Shown: positions 35,352 to 45,377, numbered from the stretch's first letter. The stretch: 64,000 bases of DNA from an uncultured bacterium (GCA_902777605.1 CACYUI010000001.1:186001-250000); one strand, 5' to 3'. Numbers and translations are program-made. The notes: generated by a model not told the origin, from the letters alone.

Positions 35352-35564
35352 TTCTATAATTATACCTAAATCTTTTATTTTCTTGATTAAAGCACTAGAT
35401 ATACTTGGAAACTCAATTTTATGAGTTAAAAAATTTGTAGCCAGTTTATTCTCCCTGCTAATACCAAGTAATTGATTGTACAAAAAAGGCACATGGGCAT
35501 TTTTATTATTCAAAATTGTTGCTTTAGCTGCAAAGTTAGTTTGATTGATTGAGTCTATTCTCAT
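35349..35564 (-). CDS. small protein with the MxIxxIN...NF N-terminus (71 aa)
   Basis: 71 residues, MRIDSINQTNFAAKATI at the start, followed by a helical body. AGAGGAAG lies upstream. No signal peptide. Shares its N-terminal pattern with the proteins at 38796, 42869 (minus) and 55304 (minus). Function unknown. It starts 30 bp from the tRNA-Ser terminator. Confidence 0.65.
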   Translation of the reverse strand: MRIDSINQTNFAAKATILNNKNAHVPFLYNQLLGISRENKLATNFLTHKIEFPSISSALIKKIKDLGIIIE

Positions 35565-35595
35565 AACTTCCTCTTTTCTTCGATTTAACTACATA

Positions 35596-35629
35596 AAAAG
35601 GTCTAATGCCTTGCGGCAAAAGACCTTTA
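35596..35629 (-). terminator. tRNA-Ser terminator
   Basis: AAGGTCT ... AGACCTT stem with an inner GCCGCAAGGC-type stem, then TTTTT on the minus strand, 4 nt after the CCA end. Confidence 0.8.
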
Positions 35630-35632
35630 GAA

Positions 35633-35725
35633 TGGCGGAGAAGGAGAGATTCGAACTCTCGGTGCAGGTTACCCCACACAACACCTTAGCAGGGTGCCGC
35701 CTTAAGCCTACTCGGCCACTTCTCC
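35633..35725 (-). tRNA. tRNA-Ser (anticodon GCT)
   Basis: 93-nt class II tRNA with a long variable arm. Acceptor GGAGAAG/CTTCTCC, G73, encoded CCA. The anticodon loop CTGCTAA gives GCT, reading AGC/AGU codons. Confidence 0.96.
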
Positions 35726-35884
35726 AAGCGACAAGAGTATAATAACATAAACATAAAAATTTAAAAACCCCTAAATGGCATGCATCTAATATACAAAAAT
35801 CCCGAGAATGTTTCTCGGGACTCACAATACTCTCGCTTATTTAACCGAACAGGGGTAAATGAGGGGGGGGGTAAATATAAATTA

Positions 35885-36040
35885 TTACTTAACCGCCTGC
35901 AATTTTACCTGTATTCCTGACTCAGCATTTATTGCTACTGCATTTGATATAGCCATAGCCCTTCGCTTTTTTGCACCTCTTAATATAAATTCAACTCCGC
36001 CGAATGTATTATTTGTTGGGGTTGTAATCTTCTTCAACAT
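35885..36040 (-). CDS. small Ala/Lys-rich protein (51 aa)
   Basis: A 51-residue frame, MLKKITTPTNNTFGGVEFIL at the start, ending IQVKLQAVK. GGAAAGGA lies 8 nt upstream of the ATG. Middle section RGAKKRRAMAISNAVAINA. The opposite-strand frame in this place has no ribosome site. Basic and soluble; TFGG near residue 13 is somewhat like the N-F-x-G pattern of other window proteins. Unknown function. Confidence 0.6.
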   Translation of the reverse strand: MLKKITTPTNNTFGGVEFILRGAKKRRAMAISNAVAINAESGIQVKLQAVK

Positions 36041-36182
36041 ATCCTTTTTTCCTTTCCAAATGTATATTTCTGAGTCTTGACTTATTTTGTCTTACATCTA
36101 CTTTATCGGCATATTTTTTTAAAACTTTAGAGTTTTGTTTAAAATATTTACAAATTGTTACATCAAATTTAGCTAATAAAAA

Positions 36183-36221
36183 ATGAGAAGGGCGGATTGC
36201 TATGCAATCCGCCCTTCTCGT
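36183..36221 (-). terminator. strong terminator after the 63-aa gene
   Basis: 16-bp perfect stem GAGAAGGGCGGATTGC / GCAATCCGCCCTTCTC with TAT loop and T-rich DNA (ATTTTTTA) following on the minus strand. Confidence 0.88.
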
Positions 36222-36233
36222 ATAAAACCTTAA

Positions 36234-36425
36234 CTATGCCTTTTCGGCAAAAAACCTATTCATAGCTTCTTGAGATATTTCCAAAGTGTCTTGAATAATA
36301 TCACCTACAACTTCTTCGCTCTCTTGAGCCATTTTAGTAAGTTTAACTTCTTTTATTGCCTCAAACTGTTCTGCTTGTATTTGTTCTCTTAACGCATCAA
36401 CATTCATTGAAGAATCAATATTCAT
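36234..36425 (-). CDS. small amphipathic coiled protein (63 aa)
   Basis: 63 residues, acidic and helical throughout (MNIDSSMNVDALREQIQAEQ...). GAGGT lies 8 nt upstream. Somewhat like the short YjfB-type motility-associated proteins in size and texture, but without enough identity to name. Single-gene unit with a very strong terminator, suggesting high expression. Confidence 0.6.
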   Translation of the reverse strand: MNIDSSMNVDALREQIQAEQFEAIKEVKLTKMAQESEEVVGDIIQDTLEISQEAMNRFFAEKA

Positions 36426-36498
36426 AATTAGGGTACCTCATGTATATTTAAACTAACTTCTACTATTATGATAACACTTTTTTATAGCTTTTCAACCC

Positions 36499-37842
36499 TT
36501 ACGCAATTTCTGCTTTTGTATCATCAGATTTATTTACTTTATTACTGCTTGGTAGATGAATAAGTTCTGCATGTGCTTCACCTTCTTTTTCGTCTTGTTT
36601 TTCAACCATTTCTTTAGTAATAGTAAATTTCTTAATATCATGTTTTGACGGAATATCATACATAACATCTAGCATCAGCTCTTCCACAATAGAGCGGAGC
36701 GCTCTTGCACCTGTTTTACGCTTTATAGCTTTTTGTGCTATCAACTCAACTGCCTCAGGTTCAAAATCTAATTCTACATCATCCATTTCCAAAAGTTTTT
36801 TATACTGTTTGAGAACAGCATTTTTCGGTTCAGTTAGTATCATTTTTAGCGTTTCCTCATCCAATGCATCAAGAACTGCATAAACAGGGATACGACCGAT
36901 AAATTCTGGAATAAGACCAAATTTAAGCAAGTCTTCCGGCTGCAATTTCTTAAGCAATTTAGATGCTTGTTGTTCTTTTTCAGCTTGAGTTTGAGCAACA
37001 TTTCCAAAGCCGATTGAATTGCCGTCTTTGACTCTGTGTTCAATAATTTTATCCAAATCTACAAATGCACCACCAACAATAAACAAGATATTCTTAGTAT
37101 CAATTTGAATAACTTCCTGTTGCGGGTGTTTTCTGCCGCCTTGAGGTGGAACATTTGATATTGTACCTTCTATCAATTTTAACAACGCTTGTTGAACACC
37201 TTCTCCTGATACATCACGGGTTATTGATGTATTTTCAGACTTTCTGGCAATTTTATCAATTTCGTCAATGTATATAATACCTTTTTCTGCTTTTTTAGCA
37301 TCAAATTCAGCATTTTGATACAAACGAAGAAGAATATTCTCAACATCATCACCAACATAACCGGCTTCTGTAAGAGTAGTAGCGTCCGCAACCGCAAACG
37401 GTACATCTAACATCTTAGCTAAAGTTTGAGCCAACAATGTTTTACCTGAACCTGTAGGACCGACTAGAAGAATATTTGATTTTTGAATTTCCACATCGTC
37501 CTTTGTACTAACTTCATTATGTTTAAGACGCTTATAATGGTTGTATACTGCTACTGAAAGCACCTTTTTAGCATCGTCTTGTCCGACAATATGTTGATCA
37601 AGATAAGCTTTAATTTCATGAGGTTTCGGAATCGGTTTTTCATCACCGCTTTTTTCTTTATTTTCGGGCTCTTTAGAATCTTTATTCTTTTCCTTTTGTT
37701 CAAAGAATTCTTCATCTAATATTTCATTACAAAGCTCGACGCACTCATCACAAATAAATACATCCGGACCTGCTATTAATTTCTTTACTTGATCTTGTGT
37801 CTTTCCGCAAAAAGAACATTTTAATCTGTCATTTGACGGCAT
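36499..37842 (-). CDS. clpX: ClpX, ATP-dependent protease unfoldase subunit
   Basis: 447 residues. Zinc-binding N-domain CSFCGKTQ...CDECVELC (9-40), Walker A GPTGSGKT (about 127), Walker B IIYIDEID and RFIG-type pore/sensor region EFIGRIPV. It unfolds tagged proteins and feeds them to ClpP, encoded just upstream. A Lys/Glu-rich linker follows the zinc domain. Length slightly above the common 420. Confidence 0.97.
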   Translation of the reverse strand: MPSNDRLKCSFCGKTQDQVKKLIAGPDVFICDECVELCNEILDEEFFEQKEKNKDSKEPENKEKSGDEKPIPKPHEIKAYLDQHIVGQDDAKKVLSVAVYNHYKRLKHNEVSTKDDVEIQKSNILLVGPTGSGKTLLAQTLAKMLDVPFAVADATTLTEAGYVGDDVENILLRLYQNAEFDAKKAEKGIIYIDEIDKIARKSENTSITRDVSGEGVQQALLKLIEGTISNVPPQGGRKHPQQEVIQIDTKNILFIVGGAFVDLDKIIEHRVKDGNSIGFGNVAQTQAEKEQQASKLLKKLQPEDLLKFGLIPEFIGRIPVYAVLDALDEETLKMILTEPKNAVLKQYKKLLEMDDVELDFEPEAVELIAQKAIKRKTGARALRSIVEELMLDVMYDIPSKHDIKKFTITKEMVEKQDEKEGEAHAELIHLPSSNKVNKSDDTKAEIA

Positions 37843-37855
37843 AGTGCCTCCTTTA

Positions 37856-37988
37856 AAATTGAAAATTGAAAATGTGAAATGGAAAATTAATTATAATCAT
37901 ATATATTGCTAAACAAGTTATTATTTATTATATTTAAAATAATTTTCCATTCTCAATTTTACATTTTCAATTACATTAATAACTTGTT
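37856..37988. repeat. long imperfect inverted repeat between clpP and clpX
   Basis: Left arm 37856-37889 (AATTGAAAATGTGAAATGGA and AAATTA) and right arm 37940-37972 (TAATTTTCCATT ... ACATTTTCAATT) are near complements. A second pair AACAAGTTATTA / TAATAACTTGTT is nested in overlapping order at 37912-37923 and 37977-37988. No gene here. Could be a miniature mobile element or an mRNA structure separating clpP from clpX. Confidence 0.6.
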
Positions 37989-38003
37989 TAATGTAATCAC
38001 TAA

Positions 38004-38594
38004 TTATTCCTTAGTAATTACTTTATCAATCATACCGTACTCAAGTGCTTCTTGAGGAGTCATTATATAATCTCGGTCAGTATCTTTTTCAATTTTCTTT
38101 ATTGATTGACCTGTATTTGAAGCCATAATTTCATTCAATGTCTTTTTAATTCTTAAAATTTCTTGAGCTTGAATTTCTATATCAGTAGCTTGACCTTGTG
38201 CACCGCCTAAAGGTTGGTGAATAAGCACTCTTGAATGTGGAAGAGCCATTCTCTTACCTTTTGTACCTGAGCACAATAGGAACGCACCCATTGAAGCAGC
38301 CTGTCCCAAACAAATTGTCTGAACATCTGCTCTGATATGCTGCATTGTATCATAAATAGCTAAGCCTGCTGTTACGCTTCCTCCAGGAGAATTGATATAT
38401 AACATAATGTCTTTTTCAGGATTTTCACTATCCAAAAGTAACATTTGTGCAACAATTAAGTTTGCAACCATATCATCAATCGCAGTTCCCAAGAAAATAA
38501 TTCTTTCTCTCAACAATCTTGAAAAAATATCAAAAGCTCTTTCGCCTCTTGATGATTGCTCAATTACTGTAGGTACATAGCTTGCATAGCTCAT
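38004..38594 (-). CDS. clpP: ClpP, protease catalytic subunit
   Basis: 196 residues. Catalytic Ser101 in [11 protein letters not shown], His126 in LIHQPLGGA, Asp in the EKDTDRD segment (about 171-175). Forms the tetradecameric barrel working with ClpX. Length normal. A TATAAT-rich region lies upstream and AAGGAAA is the ribosome site. Confidence 0.97.
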   Translation of the reverse strand: MSYASYVPTVIEQSSRGERAFDIFSRLLRERIIFLGTAIDDMVANLIVAQMLLLDSENPEKDIMLYINSPGGSVTAGLAIYDTMQHIRADVQTICLGQAASMGAFLLCSGTKGKRMALPHSRVLIHQPLGGAQGQATDIEIQAQEILRIKKTLNEIMASNTGQSIKKIEKDTDRDYIMTPQEALEYGMIDKVITKE

Positions 38595-38759
38595 ATTTAT
38601 TTCCTTTCTTATTTATAACAGTATAGCTATATTATACATTACATACATTATTAAACAAATAATTAATTTGTATGAAATTTGAGTTATTTTTATATCTCTT
38701 ATTTATTGGGTAATTGTATTATAACACAGATTAGTTATTTATCATAATTGTAATGATAC

Positions 38760-38787
38760 TTAGCAAAAAAAATTTTTATAAACTTTT
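38760..38787 (+). promoter_or_regulatory. shared AT-rich upstream element (copy 4)
   Basis: TAGCAAAAAAAATTTTTATA then AACTTTTA immediately upstream of the CheR-like gene; compare 26801, 27959, 29049 and 55328. Confidence 0.45.
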
Positions 38788-38795
38788 ATTATTAT

Positions 38796-39593
38796 ATGAA
38801 AATACAAAATATTAATACTTATAATTTTCAAAAACATCAAACATTCAAAAGCACAAGCAGAACATTTTTTCAGCGAAGTGCAGTTAGAGCCTTTTGTCAA
38901 GGAGAAATTTCTAATTATACATATCCTTTTAGAAAAGATATTGAAGATTGGTTTGCACTCGCTAAATATGTTGTTGAAAATTTTAAAAACAAGGATAAGA
39001 TTAATGTATACTCTCTGGCATGCTCTGACGGTTCTGAAGCTTATACTTTGGCAATCGTTTTAAAAGATTTAATCAAAAACAAGAAAGTTTTTCCCATAAT
39101 AGCTGTCGACAAAGACAGTGATATCATAGAACATGCAAATGGTGGCAGAATAAACTTAACTTGCGAAGATATAATCAGAATTCGTGATTTTTTAGGAGAT
39201 AATCAAAAATATTTTACCGATATAAAAGATGAAGCTATAATAAAAGATTCAAAAAAACAAGTTATTAATGATTGGGATTATAGTTTTCCAAAATATTATT
39301 CCTATAAAGTGGATAAAAATTTAAGGAGTTTGGTAGATTTCAAATCGGAAAATCTTTTGAACACATTGTCAAAATTGCAAGATGATTCGAACACTTTTAT
39401 ATCCTGTCGTAATGTGATACCGTATTTAACAAAGCCGGAACAAAACAAATTATTTAACTTTTTAGAAACAAAACTAAAAAAAGGAAGTCTTGTTGCAGTA
39501 GGAAAATATGATGAAAGGGTAGATGCAGAAGAGATGCTTCGCAGAGGCGGATTTGAAGAAACAGATATATGGTTTTTGTACAAAAAAGTTTAA
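38796..39593 (+). CDS. CheR-like SAM-dependent methyltransferase with MxIxxIN...NF N-terminus
   Basis: 265 residues. N-terminus MKIQNINTYNFQKHQTF. The core has CheR-type motifs: YSLACSDGSEAYTLAIVL (SAM loop), VDKDSDIIEHANGGRINL, VDFKSENLLN and FISCRNVIPYLT. True CheR methylates chemoreceptor glutamates, but no chemotaxis gene is nearby and the CheR N-domain is missing. Substrate unknown. There is no ribosome site; the ATG follows directly after an AT-rich promoter-like stretch. Its end overlaps the convergent 75-aa gene by 4 nt. Confidence 0.75.
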   Translation: MKIQNINTYNFQKHQTFKSTSRTFFQRSAVRAFCQGEISNYTYPFRKDIEDWFALAKYVVENFKNKDKINVYSLACSDGSEAYTLAIVLKDLIKNKKVFPIIAVDKDSDIIEHANGGRINLTCEDIIRIRDFLGDNQKYFTDIKDEAIIKDSKKQVINDWDYSFPKYYSYKVDKNLRSLVDFKSENLLNTLSKLQDDSNTFISCRNVIPYLTKPEQNKLFNFLETKLKKGSLVAVGKYDERVDAEEMLRRGGFEETDIWFLYKKV

Positions 39594-39817
39594 CTTTTCA
39601 GCATACTGTGTGCAAGCTTAGTTGAATTGTTATCTATATACTTAATTAATTCATATTGTTTTTTAGATATATCTTCAAGCAAAACTGTCATCATAGCAGA
39701 AGATACATTTTCATCATCCGCATTTTCACAATACCCTCTAAGCGCCTCTATTCTGAAATAATTATCAGTTACCAACCCTAAAGTATCTGAAGAAAAATCT
39801 AAAAAATCATATTCCAT
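39590..39817 (-). CDS. small helical protein (75 aa), unknown
   Basis: Begins MEYDFLDFSSDTLGLVTD with GAGGTG just upstream; a GTG two codons earlier is an alternative start. Acidic, helical, soluble, about the same size as the small proteins near 7.6, 17.7 and 59.1 kb. Not recognised. Confidence 0.6.
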   Translation of the reverse strand: MEYDFLDFSSDTLGLVTDNYFRIEALRGYCENADDENVSSAMMTVLLEDISKKQYELIKYIDNNSTKLAHSMLKS

Positions 39818-39934
39818 TTTCACCTCATTGTATAAAAGAATAATTTCATATTACCATATTGTATTCAATAAATCAACTACATTAATATAATACAATTATA
39901 AAATATATATTTTATACTAAAAATGGAATACAAT

Positions 39935-40114
39935 ATGTATATGAGTAATTTTAAACCTACAAAACAAATAAAGTCTACAGAAAAATCCGTTATAAGCATT
40001 CGTCTTGATAACGAAATACTTAAAACTGTTGACGAAATGGCTGTCAAAACTGATATCAGCCGTAATGAATTTATTGTTCAATGCATTACATATGCATTAG
40101 ATAATTTAAAGTAA
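39935..40114 (+). CDS. ribbon-helix-helix (CopG/Arc-type) regulator
   Basis: 59 residues from the ATG at 39935; an ATG at 39923 lies too close to TATACT (39913-39918) to be transcribed. RHH pattern: SVISIRLDNEILKTVDEMA, then helix DISRNEFIVQCITYAL. Probably an autorepressor or antitoxin-like; no toxin partner is visible. Confidence 0.75.
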   Translation: MYMSNFKPTKQIKSTEKSVISIRLDNEILKTVDEMAVKTDISRNEFIVQCITYALDNLK

Positions 40115-40132
40115 AAATTCATTATATAAAAA

Positions 40133-40165
40133 ACAAGATGCACTATATTCTGTGCATCTTGTTCT
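40133..40165. terminator. bidirectional terminator
   Basis: AACAAGATGCAC / GTGCATCTTGTT 12-bp perfect stem between the convergent RHH and acyl-CoA synthetase genes. Confidence 0.85.
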
Positions 40166-40184
40166 AGTTTTGTTTATCCAACAA

Positions 40185-42350
40185 TTATAGGCTGCAAGCG
40201 CAAACGCCGTCTTTGCAGTGGTAGCCAAGAGCTTCTTGAGCTTCTGACATTCTTACTTTAATACGACCGTCTACTGCAATACCTTCGCCTGTTTTTTCAG
40301 AAATCAACAATGGGTTGATATCCAATTCGTCGATGAATTTGAAATCAGAAACTAATTGAGATAATCTCATCAATGTTTCTTCAATTTGTTCCATTTGAGC
40401 AGGTGTTGTACCTCTTGCGCCTTGAAGAAGTTTGTATGCTTTAACTGATTTAATCATGTCTTTAGCATCAACATCTGTCAAAGGTGCAATTCTGAAGGTT
40501 ACATCCTTCATAACTTCAATAAATACGCCACCTAAACCAAACATCATCATCGGACCGTATTGAGGATCTGTTGCGATACCACAAACCATTTCTCTGTTAC
40601 CTTTAACCATTTCTTGAATAATTACACCTTCAAGACCTTCAAGAAGTCCTTTTTCTGTAAGTTTTGCAATCAAGTCTTGGTATTCACTTCTTAACTGTTC
40701 AGCTGATTGGATATTTACTCTAACACCGCCGACATCAGTTTTGTGAGAAGTTGTTTTTGAAGTCATCTTCATAACAACAGGGTATCCAATAGAATCAGCG
40801 ATTGAAACAGCTTCGTCTTCAGATTTTGCAAAACCAGATTTACAAACTCTGATACCGTAAGCATCCAATACATCGATTGATTCTCTTGTGGTTAATTGAT
40901 CACGACCTTCATTGATTGATTTTGCAATGATTTCTTGAGCGCGTTTGTAATCAACATCGTACTTAACAATTGTTCCTTCCGGTCTTTCAATCCATTTTCT
41001 TTGTTGATTTAATCTGTTAAATCCGTCAGCAGCTTCTTCTGCGTACATAAAGAATGGCATGTTAACCTTCATATCAGAAAGTGCTGTAAAGAATTCAGAT
41101 TTTGTCATAAATACACCGATAACAGGTTTGTGAGGATATTGAGCCTTAATTTCCATAACGGCTTTAGCAACATCAATATCTTTCAAGCCTAAGAACGGCA
41201 AGTAAATAACCATAATCATATCAACATTTTCATCAGCAATAACTGTTTCAAGAGTTTGCTTATAGTGTTCAATAGGAGCTGATGCAATCATATCAATAGG
41301 GTTTTTAACTGATGCTGCAGAAGGTAAGAAGCTTCTGAGTTTTTCTTTTGTTTCATCAGAAATCTTAGCCATTTGCATACCGTATTCGCAAACTGCGTCA
41401 GTTGCCATAATACCTGGGCCGCCTGAGTTAGTAATAATTGCAACTCTGTCACCCTTTGGAATAGGGCAGTTAGCAAAAACTTTAGCTGTAGCAAACAAGT
41501 TCTTCAAAGAGTATTCTCTGATTACACCTGATTGACTGAGAAGAGCGTTAGCCGCTTTATCGGCACCTGCCAGAGAACCGGTGTGAGAGCTTGCAGCGGA
41601 AGCACCTGCTGCAGAACGACCTGCTTTAAGAGCCAAGATTGGTTTTTTCTTAGAAATTCTTGAAGCTAATTTGCGGAAGTTTGCAGGGTTTTGGATTGAT
41701 TCCATATATAGAAGAATTTGTTGAACATCATCTTCGTTTTCCCAGTATTCCATAGCTGTTTCAGCATTAACATCAGCTTGGTTACCGATTGAAATAAATT
41801 GAGCAAAACCTAGGTTAAGGTCTTTTAAGATATTCAAAATACCGCCGCCTAAAGCACCTGATTGAGAAACAAAACCGATGTGTCCTCTTTCAGGAAGGCT
41901 TTCAGCAAAGCATCCGTCCATAGAAACTTCAGGGAGAGTGTTTACAACACCCAAGCAGTTAGGACCAACGCATCTCATACCGTATTCTTGAACTTTTGAA
42001 AGAAGTGCTTTTTCAAGTTCTGCACCTTCTTTACCTGTTTCTTTAAAGCCTGCTGTAATTACGCAAAGACCTTTAATACCTTTTTGGTGGCATTGATCAA
42101 TTGTATCAAGAACGAATTTAGCATTTACAACGATAATAGCTAAATCAATTTCTCCCGGAACTTCAAGAACAGAAGTATAAGCTTGAAGTCCTTCTATAAT
42201 TCCGCCTTTTGGATTAATCGGGTAAATATTACCTTTAAATTTGTATTCTTGTAATCTTTTCATGATATCTGAGCCAATTGTGTGTTCTTTTGTAGAAGCA
42301 CCTACAACGGCAATTGATTTTGGTTTCATGATTTTGTCTAAATTGCTCAT
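40185..42350 (-). CDS. ADP-forming acetate/acyl-CoA synthetase, fused alpha-beta subunits
   Basis: 721 residues. N-terminal CoA-binding Rossmann domain (IAVVGASTKEHTIGSDIM), succinyl-CoA ligase-like domains with the phospho-His site SSHTGSLAG (about 255), and a C-terminal ATP-grasp domain (KMTSKTTSHKTDVGGV, then GGVFIEVMKDVTFR). Converts acyl-CoA + ADP + Pi to acid + CoA + ATP, a typical energy-yielding step in anaerobic fermentation. It ends with CKDGVCACSL, a Cys-rich tail. Single gene. Confidence 0.92.
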   Translation of the reverse strand: MSNLDKIMKPKSIAVVGASTKEHTIGSDIMKRLQEYKFKGNIYPINPKGGIIEGLQAYTSVLEVPGEIDLAIIVVNAKFVLDTIDQCHQKGIKGLCVITAGFKETGKEGAELEKALLSKVQEYGMRCVGPNCLGVVNTLPEVSMDGCFAESLPERGHIGFVSQSGALGGGILNILKDLNLGFAQFISIGNQADVNAETAMEYWENEDDVQQILLYMESIQNPANFRKLASRISKKKPILALKAGRSAAGASAASSHTGSLAGADKAANALLSQSGVIREYSLKNLFATAKVFANCPIPKGDRVAIITNSGGPGIMATDAVCEYGMQMAKISDETKEKLRSFLPSAASVKNPIDMIASAPIEHYKQTLETVIADENVDMIMVIYLPFLGLKDIDVAKAVMEIKAQYPHKPVIGVFMTKSEFFTALSDMKVNMPFFMYAEEAADGFNRLNQQRKWIERPEGTIVKYDVDYKRAQEIIAKSINEGRDQLTTRESIDVLDAYGIRVCKSGFAKSEDEAVSIADSIGYPVVMKMTSKTTSHKTDVGGVRVNIQSAEQLRSEYQDLIAKLTEKGLLEGLEGVIIQEMVKGNREMVCGIATDPQYGPMMMFGLGGVFIEVMKDVTFRIAPLTDVDAKDMIKSVKAYKLLQGARGTTPAQMEQIEETLMRLSQLVSDFKFIDELDINPLLISEKTGEGIAVDGRIKVRMSEAQEALGYHCKDGVCACSL

Positions 42351-42377
42351 TTTCTCATCCTTTCTTTGTTAAGTAAT

Positions 42378-42869
42378 TTATATTCCTATTTTATCTAATA
42401 TTTTCTCAAACTTTGCACTTAGTTTTGGGCTTATGTCATGTAGAACAGAACCTAAAATAAAAACAGGTGCAAGTAGAATTGTTTCTGCTGTATCAATAAT
42501 TTTTTGTTTTTTTTGTTGCTTTTGTCTAAGTTCCCAATTTTTTTGTTCAGTATCCGACAATGCTTTTTCGTGCTTGTCTATTGCATTTTTTGCGGCATAT
42601 ACATACCTTGATGATTTTGCCGTAATCGGAAGTTCTTCGTGGGTTAACACACCTTGTATATAGTTTGGTTGAAAATGTGATACGGCAATTCTTATTTTGT
42701 TGGCACTATAATCTTGTCCTATGTACAAATTATATTTTTTTGATTCAATCTGTTTTTGAAGACTATCTTTCACTTTGTTTATGTTTGCATACGGCTTTTG
42801 GCTTAAATCATTTAAGATTATTAATTTACCCTCAAAATTTTGTAAATTTGTAACTTGTTGAATATTCAT
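42378..42869 (-). CDS. protein with MxIxxVTN..NF N-terminus and C-terminal amphipathic helices (163 aa)
   Basis: N-terminus MNIQQVTNLQNFEGKLIIL, followed by an alpha/beta part. A Lys/Gln-rich helix (EQKNWELRQKQQKKQKI, about 108-125) precedes a hydrophobic stretch (TILLAPVFILGSVL) that may touch membrane. No Sec signal. It shares its N-terminal pattern with three other window proteins. Ribosome site GAGGAT. Unknown function. Confidence 0.65.
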   Translation of the reverse strand: MNIQQVTNLQNFEGKLIILNDLSQKPYANINKVKDSLQKQIESKKYNLYIGQDYSANKIRIAVSHFQPNYIQGVLTHEELPITAKSSRYVYAAKNAIDKHEKALSDTEQKNWELRQKQQKKQKIIDTAETILLAPVFILGSVLHDISPKLSAKFEKILDKIGI

Positions 42870-42948
42870 GCAAAAAAATCCTCAATAAAATTATAGTACA
42901 AACACAATAAAAATGCGCAATTAGTATAATTTTATTCTGTTGGGTAAA

Positions 42949-45270
42949 TTATTCGTTTGTATTTTCATCCATGTCGGATTTATCAGTCTCAATAGGTCTT
43001 CTAAAAGAACAGGTCTTAGAAGAGCAAACCTCAAAATTACCGTTTTTGGTAGCTTTTTTAAGTAAAAGTTCGCCACACTCAGGACATGTATTGCCTGTTG
43101 GCTCATCCCAAAGAGCATAAGAACAATCAGGGTACCTGTTACAACCAAAGAAAACATTTCCGTGTTTGGATTTTTTCTCTACTATAACACCTTCGCCACA
43201 TTTCGGGCATTTTACACCTGTTGAGCGAATATATTTTTTGCGATTACCACACTCTTTGCATTCCAAATATTTGCCGTACGGACCTATTTTCATGCTCATG
43301 TTTCCGCCGCATTTGTCACATTTTTCGTCAACGGTTTGTTCTTCTTTTGGTTCTGAGCTTTCTTCATCCGTACTATCAAGTTCATTAATATTATTCAAAG
43401 AAATAATAGTTTTACATTCGGGATAACCTGAACAACCCAAGAATTGAGTTCCGAAACGACTTGTTTTGACAAGCATTGTTCTTCCGCAATTAGGACATTT
43501 TTTGTCACTTTCGATTGTTACACGCTTTGCATCTTTCATTACGGACTGTACAACCTCCATAAAAGGAGTATAGAATTCTTTAAGCACAACATTCCAAATA
43601 GCTTTTTTTTCGGCTATCATATCAAGTTTTTCTTCCATGCCGGCAGTAAACTTATAGTCCATAATATTTGAGAACTGTGTTACAAGCTGCTTGCAGACGG
43701 TTTTGCCTAAAAGTGTCGGAATAAGAGCTTTGTCTTTCTTTTCAACATATTTACGGGTTTGAATAACAGTAATAATCGTAGCATAAGTTGACGGACGACC
43801 AATACCGTGTTCTTCAAGCGCTTTGACAAGTGATGCTTCATTATATCTTGGAGGCGGCTGTGTAAAGTGTTGTTTTGGATTAACCTCTTTGCACTTAACT
43901 TTGTCACCTTCATTCAAATCTGGAATTTTAGCTTCTGCTGTTTGTTCTTCTTCCTCTGCATCATTGTACAATTTTAAGAAACCGTCAAATGTAACCTTGC
44001 TTGTACCTGCTTTTAGATTATAATCCCCTGCTTTTATGTCTATAGTCTTATTTGCAACTGTAGCAGGTGCCATTTGAGATGACATAAATTTATCCCAAAT
44101 TAATTTATAAAGTTTGTACTGGTCAGCGGGTAAATATTGTTTTAAGCTTTCAGGAGTGCGCTCAGGATATGATGGCCTTATAGCTTCGTGAGCGTCTTGA
44201 ACATTTTGTTTCCCTTTTACATAAATATTTGTTTTTTCAGGATAATACTCTTTTCCGTAATTGTTCAGAATAAAATCTTTAGCTGCAGCATGTGCATCAT
44301 CGGAAATTCTGACACTGTCGGTTCTCATATAAGTAATCAAACCTACAGGAGTGCCGTCTATTTCCATACCTTCATAAAGTTTTTGAGCAACCTGCATTGT
44401 TTTTTGAACACCAAAACCGAGTTTTGTACTCGCTGCTCTTTGAAGGGTTGAAGTAATAAAAGGTGCGGTAGGTTTACGCTTTGTATCTTTTTTTGTAACT
44501 TTTTCTACCGTAAATTCTGTTTCTGGATTAAGAAGAAATTCTTTTATCTTATTAGCTTCTTCCTCATTATTTATATCAAACTTCTTACCTTTAAACTTGT
44601 TAACTTCAGCTTCAAAACATTTACCCTCTTTATCCATGATTGTGTGAACAGACCAGTATTCCTTTGGAACAAAAGCCTCAATTTCTTCTTCTCTTTCGCA
44701 AATCATTCTAAGAGCTACAGACTGAACACGACCTGCCGAAAGGTGATAGTTTCCAAGCTGTTTCCAAAGAACAGGAGAAAGTTTATAGCCTACAAGCTTA
44801 TCCAAAATTTGTCTTGTCTGCTGAGCCTTAACTCTATCCATATCAATTTCACGAGAGTGCGCAACTGCATATTTTACAGCCTTTGGAGTAATTTCGTTAA
44901 ACTCAATCCTTTGAACCTTATCATCGCTAACAGGCAGAAGTTCTCTAACATGCCACGCAATAGCCTCTCCCTCGCGGTCAGGGTCTGATGCCAATAAAAC
45001 TCTATCCGAACGCTTTGCAAGTTCGCTAAGTTTAGTAACAACTTTTTTCTTTTCAGGGATAATGACATAAGTAGGTTTGAAATCGTTATGTACATCAAAA
45101 CCCAAAACATTATCAGGCAAATTTCTGACATGCCCGAAACTTGCCTCAATTTGGTACCCGTCACCCAAAATCTTTTTGATAGTCTTAGATTTTGCTGGAG
45201 ACTCGACTATAACAAGAACCTTCTCCCTTTTTTGTTTCGTTTGTTTTTCTACCGTAACTGCCTCTGCCAT
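42949..45270 (-). CDS. topA: DNA topoisomerase I
   Basis: 773 residues. TOPRIM domain (VLVIVESPAKSKTI; DPDREGEAIAW), active-site Tyr in GLITYMRTDSVRIS (about 325), and four C-terminal Cys4 zinc ribbons, each with CPxCG/CxKCG starts (about 590-765). Relaxes negative supercoils. Length normal for the class. Confidence 0.97.
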   Translation of the reverse strand: MAEAVTVEKQTKQKREKVLVIVESPAKSKTIKKILGDGYQIEASFGHVRNLPDNVLGFDVHNDFKPTYVIIPEKKKVVTKLSELAKRSDRVLLASDPDREGEAIAWHVRELLPVSDDKVQRIEFNEITPKAVKYAVAHSREIDMDRVKAQQTRQILDKLVGYKLSPVLWKQLGNYHLSAGRVQSVALRMICEREEEIEAFVPKEYWSVHTIMDKEGKCFEAEVNKFKGKKFDINNEEEANKIKEFLLNPETEFTVEKVTKKDTKRKPTAPFITSTLQRAASTKLGFGVQKTMQVAQKLYEGMEIDGTPVGLITYMRTDSVRISDDAHAAAKDFILNNYGKEYYPEKTNIYVKGKQNVQDAHEAIRPSYPERTPESLKQYLPADQYKLYKLIWDKFMSSQMAPATVANKTIDIKAGDYNLKAGTSKVTFDGFLKLYNDAEEEEQTAEAKIPDLNEGDKVKCKEVNPKQHFTQPPPRYNEASLVKALEEHGIGRPSTYATIITVIQTRKYVEKKDKALIPTLLGKTVCKQLVTQFSNIMDYKFTAGMEEKLDMIAEKKAIWNVVLKEFYTPFMEVVQSVMKDAKRVTIESDKKCPNCGRTMLVKTSRFGTQFLGCSGYPECKTIISLNNINELDSTDEESSEPKEEQTVDEKCDKCGGNMSMKIGPYGKYLECKECGNRKKYIRSTGVKCPKCGEGVIVEKKSKHGNVFFGCNRYPDCSYALWDEPTGNTCPECGELLLKKATKNGNFEVCSSKTCSFRRPIETDKSDMDENTNE

Positions 45271-45377
45271 AAACTCATTATCCTATAAACCCGTGAATTG
45301 TCAAAGATATTCGTGAATTAATTGTTATACAAGCATTTAAATTGATACTACTGCACGAATGTTTACACATAAACTTA

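Noticed and set aside
35859-36080. 73-aa plus-strand frame
   Set aside because: No ribosome site; the opposite strand encodes a better 51-aa gene with GGAAAGGA before its ATG.
38796-39593. True chemotaxis CheR
   Set aside because: The SAM core is CheR-like, but the N-terminal CheR domain is missing and no chemotaxis genes are near.
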